Shown piece after piece: positions 8,764 through 17,092 of a DNA stretch of 64,000 bases (the first letter of the stretch is position 1; each line of letters opens with the position of its first letter). The position numbers were made by a program, and so were the translations under genes. A model generated the notes under the pieces. That model saw only the letters and a list, made by a program, of their open reading frames with translations. It was not told where the DNA came from and made no database searches. Source of the DNA: CADEFQ01 sp050185195 (GTDB taxonomy: Bacteria > Pseudomonadota > Gammaproteobacteria > Steroidobacterales > Steroidobacteraceae); the NCBI GenBank assembly GCA_050185195.1, contig JBFWZQ010000002.1, forward strand, positions 248,001 through 312,000, in the 5' to 3' direction.

Positions 8764-9810
8764 ATGCGCGTCCTGTTCATACCGGTCTCCGCCCCCACCG
8801 GCACGGGGGAATACGCGCGATCGCTCGCGATCGCCACGGCACTGCGCGCGCTGAAGGCGGATGCCGAGATTTCGTTCGTGCTGAACCGCCATGCGCCCTA
8901 CGCGGCCGCAGCGCCCTTTCCGGCGGTGCTGCTGCCGACCTCGCCGACTTTTCACCCGCGGGAAGTGTCGGCGCTGATCCGGGGCGAGCGCCCCGACCTC
9001 GTGGTCTTCGACAACGCGGGCCGCACCGCCCAGTTGCGCGCCGCGCGCGACAGCGGCGCGCGCGTGGTGTACATCAGCTCGCGCCCGCGGCAACGTCGCA
9101 AGGCCTTTCGCCTGAAGTGGCTGCCCTTGCTCGATGAGCACTGGATCGCCTGGCCCGAATTCATGGCGGGTCCCCTGAACGCCACGGAGCGTTTCAAGAT
9201 GCACCTCGGCGGGCATCGGCCCACCGTGCGTTTCTTCGACACGATCGTCCCGACCCCTTCGCCAGAGGAGTCTGCCGCCGTGGTCGCCCGCTTCGGCCTC
9301 GAACCGGATCGGTTCGCGCTCGTCGTGCCGGGCGGTGGCGGGGCGCATCCGGGTGCCGAACAGGGTCCGCGCACGATGGCTGCCGCTGCGTTGCGCCTCG
9401 CGCGCGGCGGCCACCCCACGCTGCTCGTGGGCCCGCAGGGCCAGGTGAGCGACGGCAGCTCGGGCTTGCGCCATTCCCCGGCGCTGCCCATTCGCGAGCT
9501 GGCCGCGCTGCTGGCGCGCGCGCGCGTGGTGGTGGCCAATGGCGGCGACACGCTGCTCCAGGCGCTGTCGTTCCAGCGTGTCTGTGTCGCCGCACCGCTC
9601 GCCCACGACCAGATCGGGCGGATTCGTCATTGTGCCGACGCGGGCATCGCGACCGGCGTCGAGCTCGACGAAATGGCAATGGCCAGCGCCGCGGACGAAC
9701 TGTTGCGCGATGGCGACCGGCGGGCCAAGCTCACGGCTTGCATGGCGCAGCGCCCGATCAGGAACGAACTCGACGTCGCGGTGGATTCGCTTGTCCGGCT
9801 GGCCGCGTAG
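8764..9810 (+). CDS. GT-B fold glycosyltransferase (MurG/UGT-like)
   Basis: 348 residues. The N-terminus (MRVLFIPVSAPTGTGEYARSLAIATAL) is a Rossmann-type start with a glycine-containing loop as in GT-B enzymes. The C-terminal half has ALVVPGGGGAHPGAE, LLVGPQG and a nucleotide-sugar-binding-like segment VVVANGGDTLLQALSFQRVCVAAPLAHDQ, similar to the MurG/UDP-glycosyltransferase C-terminal signature (GG.nT..E....g.P.i..P...DQ). It probably adds a sugar during surface-polysaccharide synthesis; donor and acceptor cannot be told. It is followed by, and overlaps, the second Wzi-like gene. The 71-base gap before it contains an inverted repeat GATGTC-N10-GACATC (8706-8727) that may be regulatory. Confidence 0.75.
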   Translation: MRVLFIPVSAPTGTGEYARSLAIATALRALKADAEISFVLNRHAPYAAAAPFPAVLLPTSPTFHPREVSALIRGERPDLVVFDNAGRTAQLRAARDSGARVVYISSRPRQRRKAFRLKWLPLLDEHWIAWPEFMAGPLNATERFKMHLGGHRPTVRFFDTIVPTPSPEESAAVVARFGLEPDRFALVVPGGGGAHPGAEQGPRTMAAAALRLARGGHPTLLVGPQGQVSDGSSGLRHSPALPIRELAALLARARVVVANGGDTLLQALSFQRVCVAAPLAHDQIGRIRHCADAGIATGVELDEMAMASAADELLRDGDRRAKLTACMAQRPIRNELDVAVDSLVRLAA

Positions 9811-11755
9811 GGCGCTCCCGGCGCTGGCCGGGTGCCTGCTGGTTGCCACGGCGCAGGCGCGCGGCGTCTCGCCGTACCTGCCGGTCAACCTCGAGCCCGA
9901 GATGGAACGCCAGGTCGAGCAGGTGCTCACCCTCGCCGACCAGCCCTTCCTCACCCGCCCGATCGCGGCCGCGGTGGTCTGGGACGCCCTGCCGAAGGCG
10001 TGCGCGAAGGACCTCGCGCTCTGCCGCAGCGTGGAGCGTTTCCTCGCGCGCTTCATGAACCGGGCCGGTGTTACGACGGCCTCCATGGCCGCCGCGGCCA
10101 GCGACGGCGCGGATCATGTGCTGCCGAACCGGCATGGCCTGGCGAGCGACAGCGCATGGGAAGCCTCTGCACGCGCCTACTGGCAGCCTTTCGACCATGC
10201 GCTGCTGACATTGGGCGGCGTGGCGTACGAGGACGACGCGACTCCGACGGGCTCCCTGCTGAGCCTCGGCTGGGACTTCGCGCAGTTCGATGCGGGCTTT
10301 CGCGATCACTGGCTGTCGCCGTTCTCGGATAGCGCCATGCTGCTGTCCACCGAGGCGCCGACGATGCCCTCGGTCACGATTTCAAACTATCGGCCACTCA
10401 CGCGCCTCGGCCTGCGTTACGAGGCGTTCCTCGCGCGGATGTCGAGGTCGGACGACATCCTGTTCGAGGGCAGCGCGACCTCGGGCCATCCGCAACTCGC
10501 GGGCCTGCACCTGTCGATCGAACCCGCGAGCGGCTGGTCGCTCGGCTTCAACCGCGTCATGCAGTTCGGCGGCGGCGCGCGCGGCGGAAATTCCTTCGGC
10601 GACATCCTCGACGCCTTCTTCAACCCCTCGGGCAGCGACAATGTCGCCAACGCCTCGACGGACCCGCAGTTCGGCAACCAGGCGGCTTCTTTCACGAGCC
10701 GCTTCGTGTTTCCGGGCGCGATCCCCTTCTCCGTCTATGCCGAGTACGCCGGTGAGGACACGTCACGCGGCCGCAACTACCTGCTCGGCAACTCGGCGCT
10801 GTCGGTCGGCATCGACTGGCCGCGGCTGTGGCAGCGCTTCGACCTCACGCTCGAGGCGTCCGAGTGGCAGAACGGCTGGTACGTGCACGGCCTCTACGGC
10901 GACGGGCTCACGAACGAACGGCACGTACTCGGCCACTGGGGCGCCGATCAGCGCGCCTTCCGCGACGGCGTCGGCGCGCGCAGCGCGATGGCGCGCCTTG
11001 GCTGGCAACCGGCCTTCGGCGGCCGCTTCGCGCTGCGCGGACGGTTGATCGACAACGAGTCGTATTTGTCGACCTACTACTGGCGCGGCTACGACCTCTC
11101 GCTGAGCTACGCGCGCCCGCTGGGCAATTTCTCGGTGGGCGGCGAGTTGTACGCAGGCCGTGATGTGTTCGGCGAGGACTTCAAGCGCATCGCCGCATTC
11201 GTGCGTTATGCGCCGGCCTTCGCCGGGCGCACCGGGGGAGCCGCGATCGACGGCGCCACCCGCCAGCGCGCCGACGGCGCGGAACTCTTCCTCGACGCCG
11301 GCGCGAACACGCACGAAGTGAAGGTCGACCTCGAGGACAGCATCCCGCGTTTCACGACCGATCGTGAAGTGGCCGCGCACTTCGGTGTCGGCGCGCGCCG
11401 CCGGGTCTCGGCGCACCAGGACCTCGGGGTGCGCGTCGAATACGACGACATCGACGGCCACGCCCTCCTCGGTGTGCGCGCGCTCGACTATCGCTATCGA
11501 TTTGACGGGCCCGTCGCCCTGACCGGCTTCGTCGGCGCCGCGCGCTACGACCTCGCCACGCCGGCCTACGGCACCTATCTCGGCGTGGGCGCGCAGTGGC
11601 GCAACCTCGCGCCGCGCCTCGACCTGTCGCTCGACCTGCGCTACGCCTCGAAAGTGGCGCGCGATCATCTCGCGCCAGACGACCCCGCGGGCAGCCGCGG
11701 CGACAGCTTCTACGACATCACGAGCGCGGCGCTGTATCTCAGCTACCGGTTCTGA
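9791..11755 (+). CDS. Second, larger Wzi-family capsule assembly barrel protein
   Basis: About 654 residues if translation begins at TTG 9791. That start is the best I can find: a GGTGGA sequence lies five bases upstream, and the product opens with LSGWPRRALPALAGCLLVATAQARG, a plausible signal peptide. It would overlap the upstream glycosyltransferase by 20 bases. An upstream ATG at 9539 in the same frame is inside that gene and gives a nonsense N-terminus. The mature protein resembles Wzi: a helical N-terminal part (EMERQVEQVLTLADQPFLTRPIAAAVVWDAL), FRDHWLSPFSDSAMLLSTEAPTMPSV, then many beta strands and a terminal phenylalanine (YLSYRF). It is longer than the other Wzi-like protein (484 residues), mostly in the barrel. 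Role: surface attachment or assembly of polymer. Confidence 0.75.
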   Translation: MSGWPRRALPALAGCLLVATAQARGVSPYLPVNLEPEMERQVEQVLTLADQPFLTRPIAAAVVWDALPKACAKDLALCRSVERFLARFMNRAGVTTASMAAAASDGADHVLPNRHGLASDSAWEASARAYWQPFDHALLTLGGVAYEDDATPTGSLLSLGWDFAQFDAGFRDHWLSPFSDSAMLLSTEAPTMPSVTISNYRPLTRLGLRYEAFLARMSRSDDILFEGSATSGHPQLAGLHLSIEPASGWSLGFNRVMQFGGGARGGNSFGDILDAFFNPSGSDNVANASTDPQFGNQAASFTSRFVFPGAIPFSVYAEYAGEDTSRGRNYLLGNSALSVGIDWPRLWQRFDLTLEASEWQNGWYVHGLYGDGLTNERHVLGHWGADQRAFRDGVGARSAMARLGWQPAFGGRFALRGRLIDNESYLSTYYWRGYDLSLSYARPLGNFSVGGELYAGRDVFGEDFKRIAAFVRYAPAFAGRTGGAAIDGATRQRADGAELFLDAGANTHEVKVDLEDSIPRFTTDREVAAHFGVGARRRVSAHQDLGVRVEYDDIDGHALLGVRALDYRYRFDGPVALTGFVGAARYDLATPAYGTYLGVGAQWRNLAPRLDLSLDLRYASKVARDHLAPDDPAGSRGDSFYDITSAALYLSYRF

Positions 11756-11878
11756 GTACATCCCGCGTTGGATGGCTGCCGGACAGGAACGCATTTCTGC
11801 TCGTTTCGAGCATGAATTGCGCTGGAGCACGGCGCACCTTGGCAGGAGAATCCGCATGACCTGCTGAACCCATGTTCC

Positions 11879-11907
11879 TTGATGTTTAACGTTATGCGTT
11901 ATAGAGT
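11879..11907 (+). promoter_or_regulatory. higBA promoter with palindromic operator
   Basis: TTGATG (11879-11884), a 17-base spacer and TAGAGT (11902-11907) form a promoter whose -10 ends 6 bases before the GTG start of the toxin. The spacer contains TAACG-TTATG-CGTTA (11887-11901), a perfect inverted repeat. Antitoxins of this type normally repress their own operon by binding such palindromes, so this is the likely HigA operator. Confidence 0.55.
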
Positions 11908-11913
11908 GGCATC

Positions 11914-12192
11914 GTGATCCGGAGCTTCAAGTGTTCCGACACGAGGGAGCTGTTCGAGACGGGGAAATCGGCCCGTTTCAGCTCGATTGCGCATGTTGCG
12001 AGTCGAAAGCTCGCAATGCTGAATGCCGCGGAGTCGCTGGCTTTCCTGCGTACCCCTCCCGGAAACCGGTTGGAGGCGCTGCGCAGCGATCGGCGCGGTT
12101 TGCACAGCGTCCGGATCAACGATCGCTGGCGGCTTTGCTTTCGCTGGACCAGCTCGGGGCCGGAAGAGGTGGAAATTGTTGACTACCATTGA
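11914..12192 (+). CDS. higB: HigB/RelE-type mRNA-cleaving toxin
   Basis: 92 residues starting at GTG. The sequence MIRSFKCSDTRELFETG, then FLRTPPGNRLEALRSDRRGLHSVRINDRWRLCF and a closing EIVDYH follow the HigB (plasmid maintenance killer) branch of the RelE/ParE superfamily. These toxins enter the ribosomal A site and cut mRNA. As usual for higBA, the toxin comes before the antitoxin, with a 9-base gap. The start has no Shine-Dalgarno sequence and a -10-like element lies 6 bases upstream, consistent with a leaderless transcript. The module sits between capsule genes and probably arrived by horizontal transfer. Confidence 0.9.
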   Translation: MIRSFKCSDTRELFETGKSARFSSIAHVASRKLAMLNAAESLAFLRTPPGNRLEALRSDRRGLHSVRINDRWRLCFRWTSSGPEEVEIVDYH

Positions 12193-12201
12193 GACACAAT
12201 C

Positions 12202-12504
12202 ATGGCTGTGAAGTACGGGATGCGTCCCGTTCACCCCGGTGAGGTCTTGCGGGAGGAATTCCTGAAGCCACTCGGCCTCAGCGCCAACGCACTCGCGAGG
12301 GCATTGGCCGTGCCGGCCCCGCGGGTGAATGACATCGTGAGGGAGCGACGAGGCGTCTCCGCGGATACCGCCCTGCGCCTCGCCAGGTACTTCGGTGGCG
12401 ATGCCCGATCCTGGCTCGAATTGCAGGCCACCCATGACCTACGGGTAGCGGAAATCAAGAGCGGAAAGCGCATTTCGAGGGAGATCACGCCAGCGCAGGC
12501 CTGA
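12202..12504 (+). CDS. higA: HigA-type HTH antitoxin
   Basis: 100 residues. The N-terminal PVHPGEVLREEFLKPLGLSANALARALAVPAPRVNDIVRERRGVSADTALRLARYFGGDARSWLELQ pattern is the XRE-type helix-turn-helix of the HigA/VapI antitoxin family. It neutralises HigB and represses the operon. The TGA stop (12502-12504) abuts the TCA stop complement of the convergent glycosyltransferase, forming TGATCA. No terminator separates the two transcripts. Confidence 0.93.
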   Translation: MAVKYGMRPVHPGEVLREEFLKPLGLSANALARALAVPAPRVNDIVRERRGVSADTALRLARYFGGDARSWLELQATHDLRVAEIKSGKRISREITPAQA

Positions 12505-13299
12505 TCAGGGAGCGACTCCGTATCGATGGCATAACATTTCGAACGGCGAAGCGGCATCGAAGCGCGCGTTCTTGTTGAAGTGCGCCGATTGCGCGGTCAT
12601 GTTGTTCCAGAGGTGCACGGCGCGGCTCTCGTCGCCCCACGGCAGCAGGCCGCCGCGCGTCGGCTCGAACAGCAGTTTCCAGTCGGTGCTGCGCACCGGG
12701 TAGAAATGCGTGCGCGGCAGCGCACGATCGAGCAAGCCGAGGTGACGCGCGGCGGCCGTGAGGCCCTTCGGGCCGAGTTCACCCCAACGGATCCGGTCGC
12801 GGCGATCGCCTTGCAGGTGTCGCCGCCTGAACTTGCGCAGGCGCGTTCGCCAGCCGTCATAGGGGAGGATGCGGTTCGGCTGCTCGCAACAGTCCGCCAG
12901 CCAGCGCGCAAGCGCGTGGCCCGCCGGCAACCCGAGGATCGCGTTGTTGACCTGGCGCTCGTCCTCCCAGCCGAAGATCTCCGGCTGCGGGTATTGGATG
13001 GGCCGCAGGCACGCGACATCCATGTCGGCCCAGATGCCGCCGCGCTCTGACAGCAGCCGATAGCGGAACCAGTCGGCAAAGATCGCCACCGACCCCGTGC
13101 GACGATGCGTGAAGAGCGCCTCGCGTGGCAGGATCTCGGCGGCATCGCGCAGACAGGCGCCGCGGGGCACGCCGGCCGGCTCGTCATACACGTAGAGGTC
13201 GACCGGGTGGCCGTGGTGCAGGAACGACGCCACGGCAAGTTGTTCCATGCGCGACAGCGCGGGCCCGTGCCAGAACATTTGCACCGTGTGGCTGCCCAC
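12505..13299 (-). CDS. DXD-motif glycosyltransferase (Gly_transf_sug type)
   Basis: 264 residues from a GTG start at 13299, with AGG five bases upstream. The motif FADWFRYRLLSERGGIWADMDVACLRP, with DMD at 92-94, is the metal- and nucleotide-sugar-binding DXD signature of the family that includes yeast Och1 and bacterial capsule or LPS transferases. A second conserved element is VHLWNNM near the C-terminus. It likely transfers a sugar onto the growing repeat unit at the cytoplasmic face of the membrane. It is the last gene of the leftward operon tviB-epimerase-DegT-pgi and starts 10 bases after pgi ends. Specificity cannot be inferred. Confidence 0.85.
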   Translation of the reverse strand: MGSHTVQMFWHGPALSRMEQLAVASFLHHGHPVDLYVYDEPAGVPRGACLRDAAEILPREALFTHRRTGSVAIFADWFRYRLLSERGGIWADMDVACLRPIQYPQPEIFGWEDERQVNNAILGLPAGHALARWLADCCEQPNRILPYDGWRTRLRKFRRRHLQGDRRDRIRWGELGPKGLTAAARHLGLLDRALPRTHFYPVRSTDWKLLFEPTRGGLLPWGDESRAVHLWNNMTAQSAHFNKNARFDAASPFEMLCHRYGVAP

Positions 13300-13309
13300 G
13301 GCCGCCTGA

Positions 13310-14887
13310 TCACTTCCAGCCGCGCAGCGTCTCGAGCAGCGGTTGCAGGTGCGCCGACGCGGCGGCGGCGCCCGTCTTTCCCGTCACCGCCGGCACCAGC
13401 TCGCCGCACAGCTTCTTGCCGAGCTCGACCCCCCACTGATCGAACGCGTTGATGCCCCAGAGTACGCTCTGGGTGAATACCTTGTGTTCGTAGAGCGCGA
13501 TCAGGCGGCCGAGGGTCGCGGGGTCGAGCGCATCGAAGGCAATCAGCGATGACGGCCGGTTGCCCGCGTACACCTTGTGCGGCGTTCCGGCGGCCTCGAG
13601 CGTCTGGCCGAACGCGAACGCCTCGGCCTGGGCCAGGCAGTTGGCGATCGCGAGGTCGTGCTGGTCCTGGCGGCCGCAGGAACTGCGGGCCGGCAGCAGC
13701 AGGTCGAGCGCCGCGCGCGGGGTGCCCTGGTGCAACAACTGGAAGAACGAGTGCTGCGCGTTGTTGCCGGGCTCGCCCCAGATCACGGGCCCCGTGCTCC
13801 ATTGCACGGCGGCGCCGCCCTGCGTCACCGACTTGCCGAGGCTCTCCATCTCGAGCTGCTGCAGGTAGGCGGGCAGGCGCGCGAGGCGCTGGTCGTACGG
13901 CAGCACCGCGAGCGTCGGCAGGCCGAGGAAGTTGTTGTTCCAGGCGCCGAGCAACCCCATGAGCGCCGGCAGGTTGGCGCGCCAGGGCGTCGCTGCGTAG
14001 TGTTCGTCGATGTCGCGCCCGCCGTCGAGAAAGGCGAGGAAATTCTTCGCGCCGATCGCAATCGCGAGCGACACGCCGATCGACGACCAGATGGAGTAGC
14101 GACCGCCCACCCAGTCCCACATCTCGAAGCGGTAGTCCGGATGCACGCCGAACGCGTTCATCGCTGCCGTGTTGACCGACACCGCAGCGAAATGATCGGG
14201 CACGGCCGCCTCGCCGAGCACGCTCGCGATCCACTCGCGCGCCGCGCGCGCATTCGCCAGCGTTTCCTGCGTCGTGAAGGTCTTCGATGCGACGACGAAC
14301 AGGGTGGTCGCGGGATCGGCCGTCGCGATCACGTCGGAAATCTGGCAGCCGTCGACGTTCGAGACGAAGGCCATGCGCGGCGCGCCTTCGGCGTAGCGGG
14401 CCAGCGCCGCCGTGGCCATCGCCGGCCCGAGGTCGGAGCCGCCGATGCCGATGTTGACGACGGTGCGATAGCGACGCCGCATGCGCTCGGCGAAATCAAG
14501 CATGCGGGCGCGCTCGGCCAGCACCAGTCTCTCGATATCCGCCCCACCCAGTTGCTGTCCTGCACGCTGGCGCAACGCGACGTGCAGCACCGCGCGCTTC
14601 TCGGTGGTATTGATCGCCTCGCCGCGGCGCATCGCCGCAATGGCGCCACGTAGCTCGACCGCCTCCGCGAGCGCCTCGAGGGCGGCCAGCACCTCGGCGT
14701 CGATCCGCTGGCGTGAAAAATCGAACAGCAGGTTCGCGGCGCGCGCCGAACAGTGCTCGAAGCGCTGCGGATCGCCCGCAAAGAACTCCCGCAGGTGGCG
14801 CGTGCCCGTGGTCGACGCCAGTTCGCGCAGCCGCAACCACGGGCGGGTTTCGGGGCCGGCGACACGCGGGGGCTGGGGTGCGCTCAT
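13310..14887 (-). CDS. pgi: Glucose-6-phosphate isomerase
   Basis: 525 residues covering the whole enzyme. Typical motifs include NIGIGGSDLGPAM, the loop VASKTFTTQETLANA and WDWVGGRYSIWSSIGVSLAIAIG, and the C-terminal QWGVELGKKLCGELVPAV containing the catalytic lysine region. It interconverts glucose-6-phosphate and fructose-6-phosphate, feeding UDP-glucose or UDP-GlcNAc precursors. Its position inside the nucleotide-sugar operon (13 bases after the DegT gene, 10 before the DXD glycosyltransferase) suggests a link to polysaccharide supply. Whether this is the only pgi copy in the genome cannot be seen here. Confidence 0.97.
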   Translation of the reverse strand: MSAPQPPRVAGPETRPWLRLRELASTTGTRHLREFFAGDPQRFEHCSARAANLLFDFSRQRIDAEVLAALEALAEAVELRGAIAAMRRGEAINTTEKRAVLHVALRQRAGQQLGGADIERLVLAERARMLDFAERMRRRYRTVVNIGIGGSDLGPAMATAALARYAEGAPRMAFVSNVDGCQISDVIATADPATTLFVVASKTFTTQETLANARAAREWIASVLGEAAVPDHFAAVSVNTAAMNAFGVHPDYRFEMWDWVGGRYSIWSSIGVSLAIAIGAKNFLAFLDGGRDIDEHYAATPWRANLPALMGLLGAWNNNFLGLPTLAVLPYDQRLARLPAYLQQLEMESLGKSVTQGGAAVQWSTGPVIWGEPGNNAQHSFFQLLHQGTPRAALDLLLPARSSCGRQDQHDLAIANCLAQAEAFAFGQTLEAAGTPHKVYAGNRPSSLIAFDALDPATLGRLIALYEHKVFTQSVLWGINAFDQWGVELGKKLCGELVPAVTGKTGAAAASAHLQPLLETLRGWK

Positions 14888-14900
14888 CGGCCCTGCCCCG

Positions 14901-16064
14901 TCACCGGTAGAACGCGGCGATGCTGTCGACGACGTATTGCAGTTGCGCCGTCTCGAGCTCGGGGTAGATTGGCAAGGCGAGCGTCTCCGCGGCGGCGCGC
15001 TCGGACTCGGGAAACTCGCCCGCGCGGTGCCCGAGGTAGGCGAAGCACTGCTGCAGGTGCAGTGGCACCGGGTAGTAGATCTCCGTGCCGATGCCCGCCG
15101 CGGCGAGGTGCGCGCGCAGTTCGTCGCGACGGCGCACGCGGATCACGTACTGGTTGTAGATGTGCCGGGCACCCGGCTCGGCGCGCGGCGTGGCGACCGC
15201 GTCGCCCAGCGCGGCCTTCGCGAAGGCCGCATCGTAGTACGCCGCGTTGCGCTGGCGACCCGCGCTCCAGCCATCGAGCTGCGGCAGCTTCACGTTGAGC
15301 ACGGCGGCCTGGATCTCGTCGAGCCGGAAGTTGCCGCCGATGAACTTGTGGTAGTACTTCGGCTCCCCGCCGTGCACGCGAAAGATGCGCAGCCGCTCGG
15401 CGAGTGCCGCATCATTCGTGACGCACATGCCAGCGTCGCCGAAGGCGCCGAGGTTTTTCGTGGGGAAGAACGACAGGCAGCCGATGTCGCCGATGGAGCA
15501 GGCACGCCGCCCCTTGCCGTCGGCCGAACCGATCGCCTGCGCAGCATCTTCGATCACGCGCAGCCCGTGCTTGCGGGCGATCGCCATCAGCGGGTCCATG
15601 TCGGCCACCTGGCCGTAGAGGTGCACCGGCATCAGCGCCTTCACGATGCCGTTCGTGCGCTTGTTGACGAGCTGGCCGCCGCGCGTCTCGCAATCGCGCG
15701 CAATGAAGCGCTCGACGGCGGCCGCCGACAGGTTGAAGGTGGCCGCGTCGATGTCGCAGTAGACCGGCCGCGCCCCGGCGCGTGCGATCGTGCCGCCGGT
15801 CGCGAAGAACGTGTACGGCGAGGTGATCACTTCATCGCCCGGGCCGATGTCGAGCACCATCAGGGCGACGAGCAGGGCGTCCGTGCCGGAGGAGACGCCA
15901 ATGCCGAACTGCGTGCCGCAGTACGCGGCGACGTCGGCCTCGAGCTTCTTCACCGCGGGCCCGAGGATGAAATGCTGCGACTCGCTCACCGCCTCGATGG
16001 CGGCGTCGATGTCGCGCTTCAGGGCGCGGTACTGGGGCTTGAGGTCGAGCAGGGGGACTTTCAT
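14901..16064 (-). CDS. DegT/DnrJ/EryC1-type nucleotide-sugar aminotransferase
   Basis: 387 residues. The family start MKVPLLDLKPQYRALK, the SSGTDALLVALM cofactor-binding loop, the IEDAAQAIG segment and the PLP-binding lysine K203 in SFFPTKNLGAFGD identify an aspartate-aminotransferase-fold sugar aminotransferase. It would transfer an amino group from glutamate to a keto-sugar nucleotide. With the adjacent dehydrogenase and epimerase, a 3-keto uronic acid substrate as in the WbpE pathway is possible, but no WbpB-type oxidase is visible here. It lies 10 bases after the epimerase gene in the leftward operon. Confidence 0.9.
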   Translation of the reverse strand: MKVPLLDLKPQYRALKRDIDAAIEAVSESQHFILGPAVKKLEADVAAYCGTQFGIGVSSGTDALLVALMVLDIGPGDEVITSPYTFFATGGTIARAGARPVYCDIDAATFNLSAAAVERFIARDCETRGGQLVNKRTNGIVKALMPVHLYGQVADMDPLMAIARKHGLRVIEDAAQAIGSADGKGRRACSIGDIGCLSFFPTKNLGAFGDAGMCVTNDAALAERLRIFRVHGGEPKYYHKFIGGNFRLDEIQAAVLNVKLPQLDGWSAGRQRNAAYYDAAFAKAALGDAVATPRAEPGARHIYNQYVIRVRRRDELRAHLAAAGIGTEIYYPVPLHLQQCFAYLGHRAGEFPESERAAAETLALPIYPELETAQLQYVVDSIAAFYR

Positions 16065-16074
16065 GCCCCCAATT

Positions 16075-17085
16075 CTAGCCGACCCGGTAGTACTCGAGGT
16101 ACCAGTCGATGAAGCGCCGCACGCCCACTTCGATCGGCGTGTCGGGCTTGTAACCGACGTCGTCGATCAGGTCCTGCACGTCGGCCTCGGTGTCCGGCAC
16201 GTCGCCCGGCTGCAGCGGCAGCAGGTTCCGCTGTGCCTTGCGGCCGAGGCATTCCTCGATCACCTCGATGTAGCGCAGCAGCTCCACGGGGCGATTGTTG
16301 CCGATGTTGTAGAGGCGAAACGGCGCGCTGCTCGAGGCCGGATCGGGATGCGCGCTGTCCCAGCGTGGATTCGGCTGCGCCACCCGGTCGGTCGCGCGCA
16401 CCACGCCCTCGACGATGTCGTCGACGAAGGTGAAGTCGCGCTTGTGGTGGCCGTGGTTGAAGACGTCGATCGGCTTGCCCGCGAGGATGTTCTTCGCGAA
16501 CAGGAACAGCGCCATGTCGGGACGGCCCCACGGGCCGTAGACGGTGAAGAAACGCAGCCCGGTGGCCGGCAGATTGAACAGCCAGGCGTAGTTGTGCGCC
16601 ATCAGCTCGTTCGCGCGTTTCGTCGAGGCGTACATCGAGAGCGGGTGCCCCACGCCGCGATGCACGCTGAAGGGCATGTCGGTGTTCGCGCCATACACCG
16701 AACTCGTGGACGCGAAGACGAGGTGCCCCACGCCGTTGTGCCGGCAGCCTTCCAGCACGTTCAGCGTGCCGGTGATGTTGCTCGCCACGTAGGCGTGCGG
16801 ATTCTCGAGCGAATAGCGCACGCCGGCCTGCGCCGCGAGGTGCACCACGCGCTCGAATTTCTCGCGCTTGAAGAGGTTCGCCATGCCGCCGTTGTCGGCG
16901 AGGTCGAGCTTGACGAAGCGAAAGCCCGCGAGCGCCTCGAGCCGCGCGAGGCGCGCACGCTTCAGGTTCACGTCGTAGTAGTCGTTGAGGTTGTCGAGCC
17001 CCACGACTTCATCGCCGCGCGCGACGAGGCGCTGCGCGACGTGCGAGCCGATGAATCCGGCCGCGCCGGTGACGAGGATCTTCAC
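16075..17085 (-). CDS. NAD-dependent UDP-uronate 4-epimerase
   Basis: 336 residues, extended short-chain dehydrogenase fold. The NAD loop GAAGFIG (7-13), STSSVYG and the catalytic Y152-x3-K156 (SMYASTKRANELM) are present, followed by GLRFFTVYGPWGRPDMALFLF, typical of the UDP-glucuronate 4-epimerase (LpsL/Cap1J) group. It would interconvert UDP-glucuronate and UDP-galacturonate, or the N-acetyl-uronates made by the neighbouring TviB-type dehydrogenase. It lies 7 bases downstream of that dehydrogenase gene in the same operon. Confidence 0.9.
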   Translation of the reverse strand: MKILVTGAAGFIGSHVAQRLVARGDEVVGLDNLNDYYDVNLKRARLARLEALAGFRFVKLDLADNGGMANLFKREKFERVVHLAAQAGVRYSLENPHAYVASNITGTLNVLEGCRHNGVGHLVFASTSSVYGANTDMPFSVHRGVGHPLSMYASTKRANELMAHNYAWLFNLPATGLRFFTVYGPWGRPDMALFLFAKNILAGKPIDVFNHGHHKRDFTFVDDIVEGVVRATDRVAQPNPRWDSAHPDPASSSAPFRLYNIGNNRPVELLRYIEVIEECLGRKAQRNLLPLQPGDVPDTEADVQDLIDDVGYKPDTPIEVGVRRFIDWYLEYYRVG

Positions 17086-17092
17086 GCGCGGC

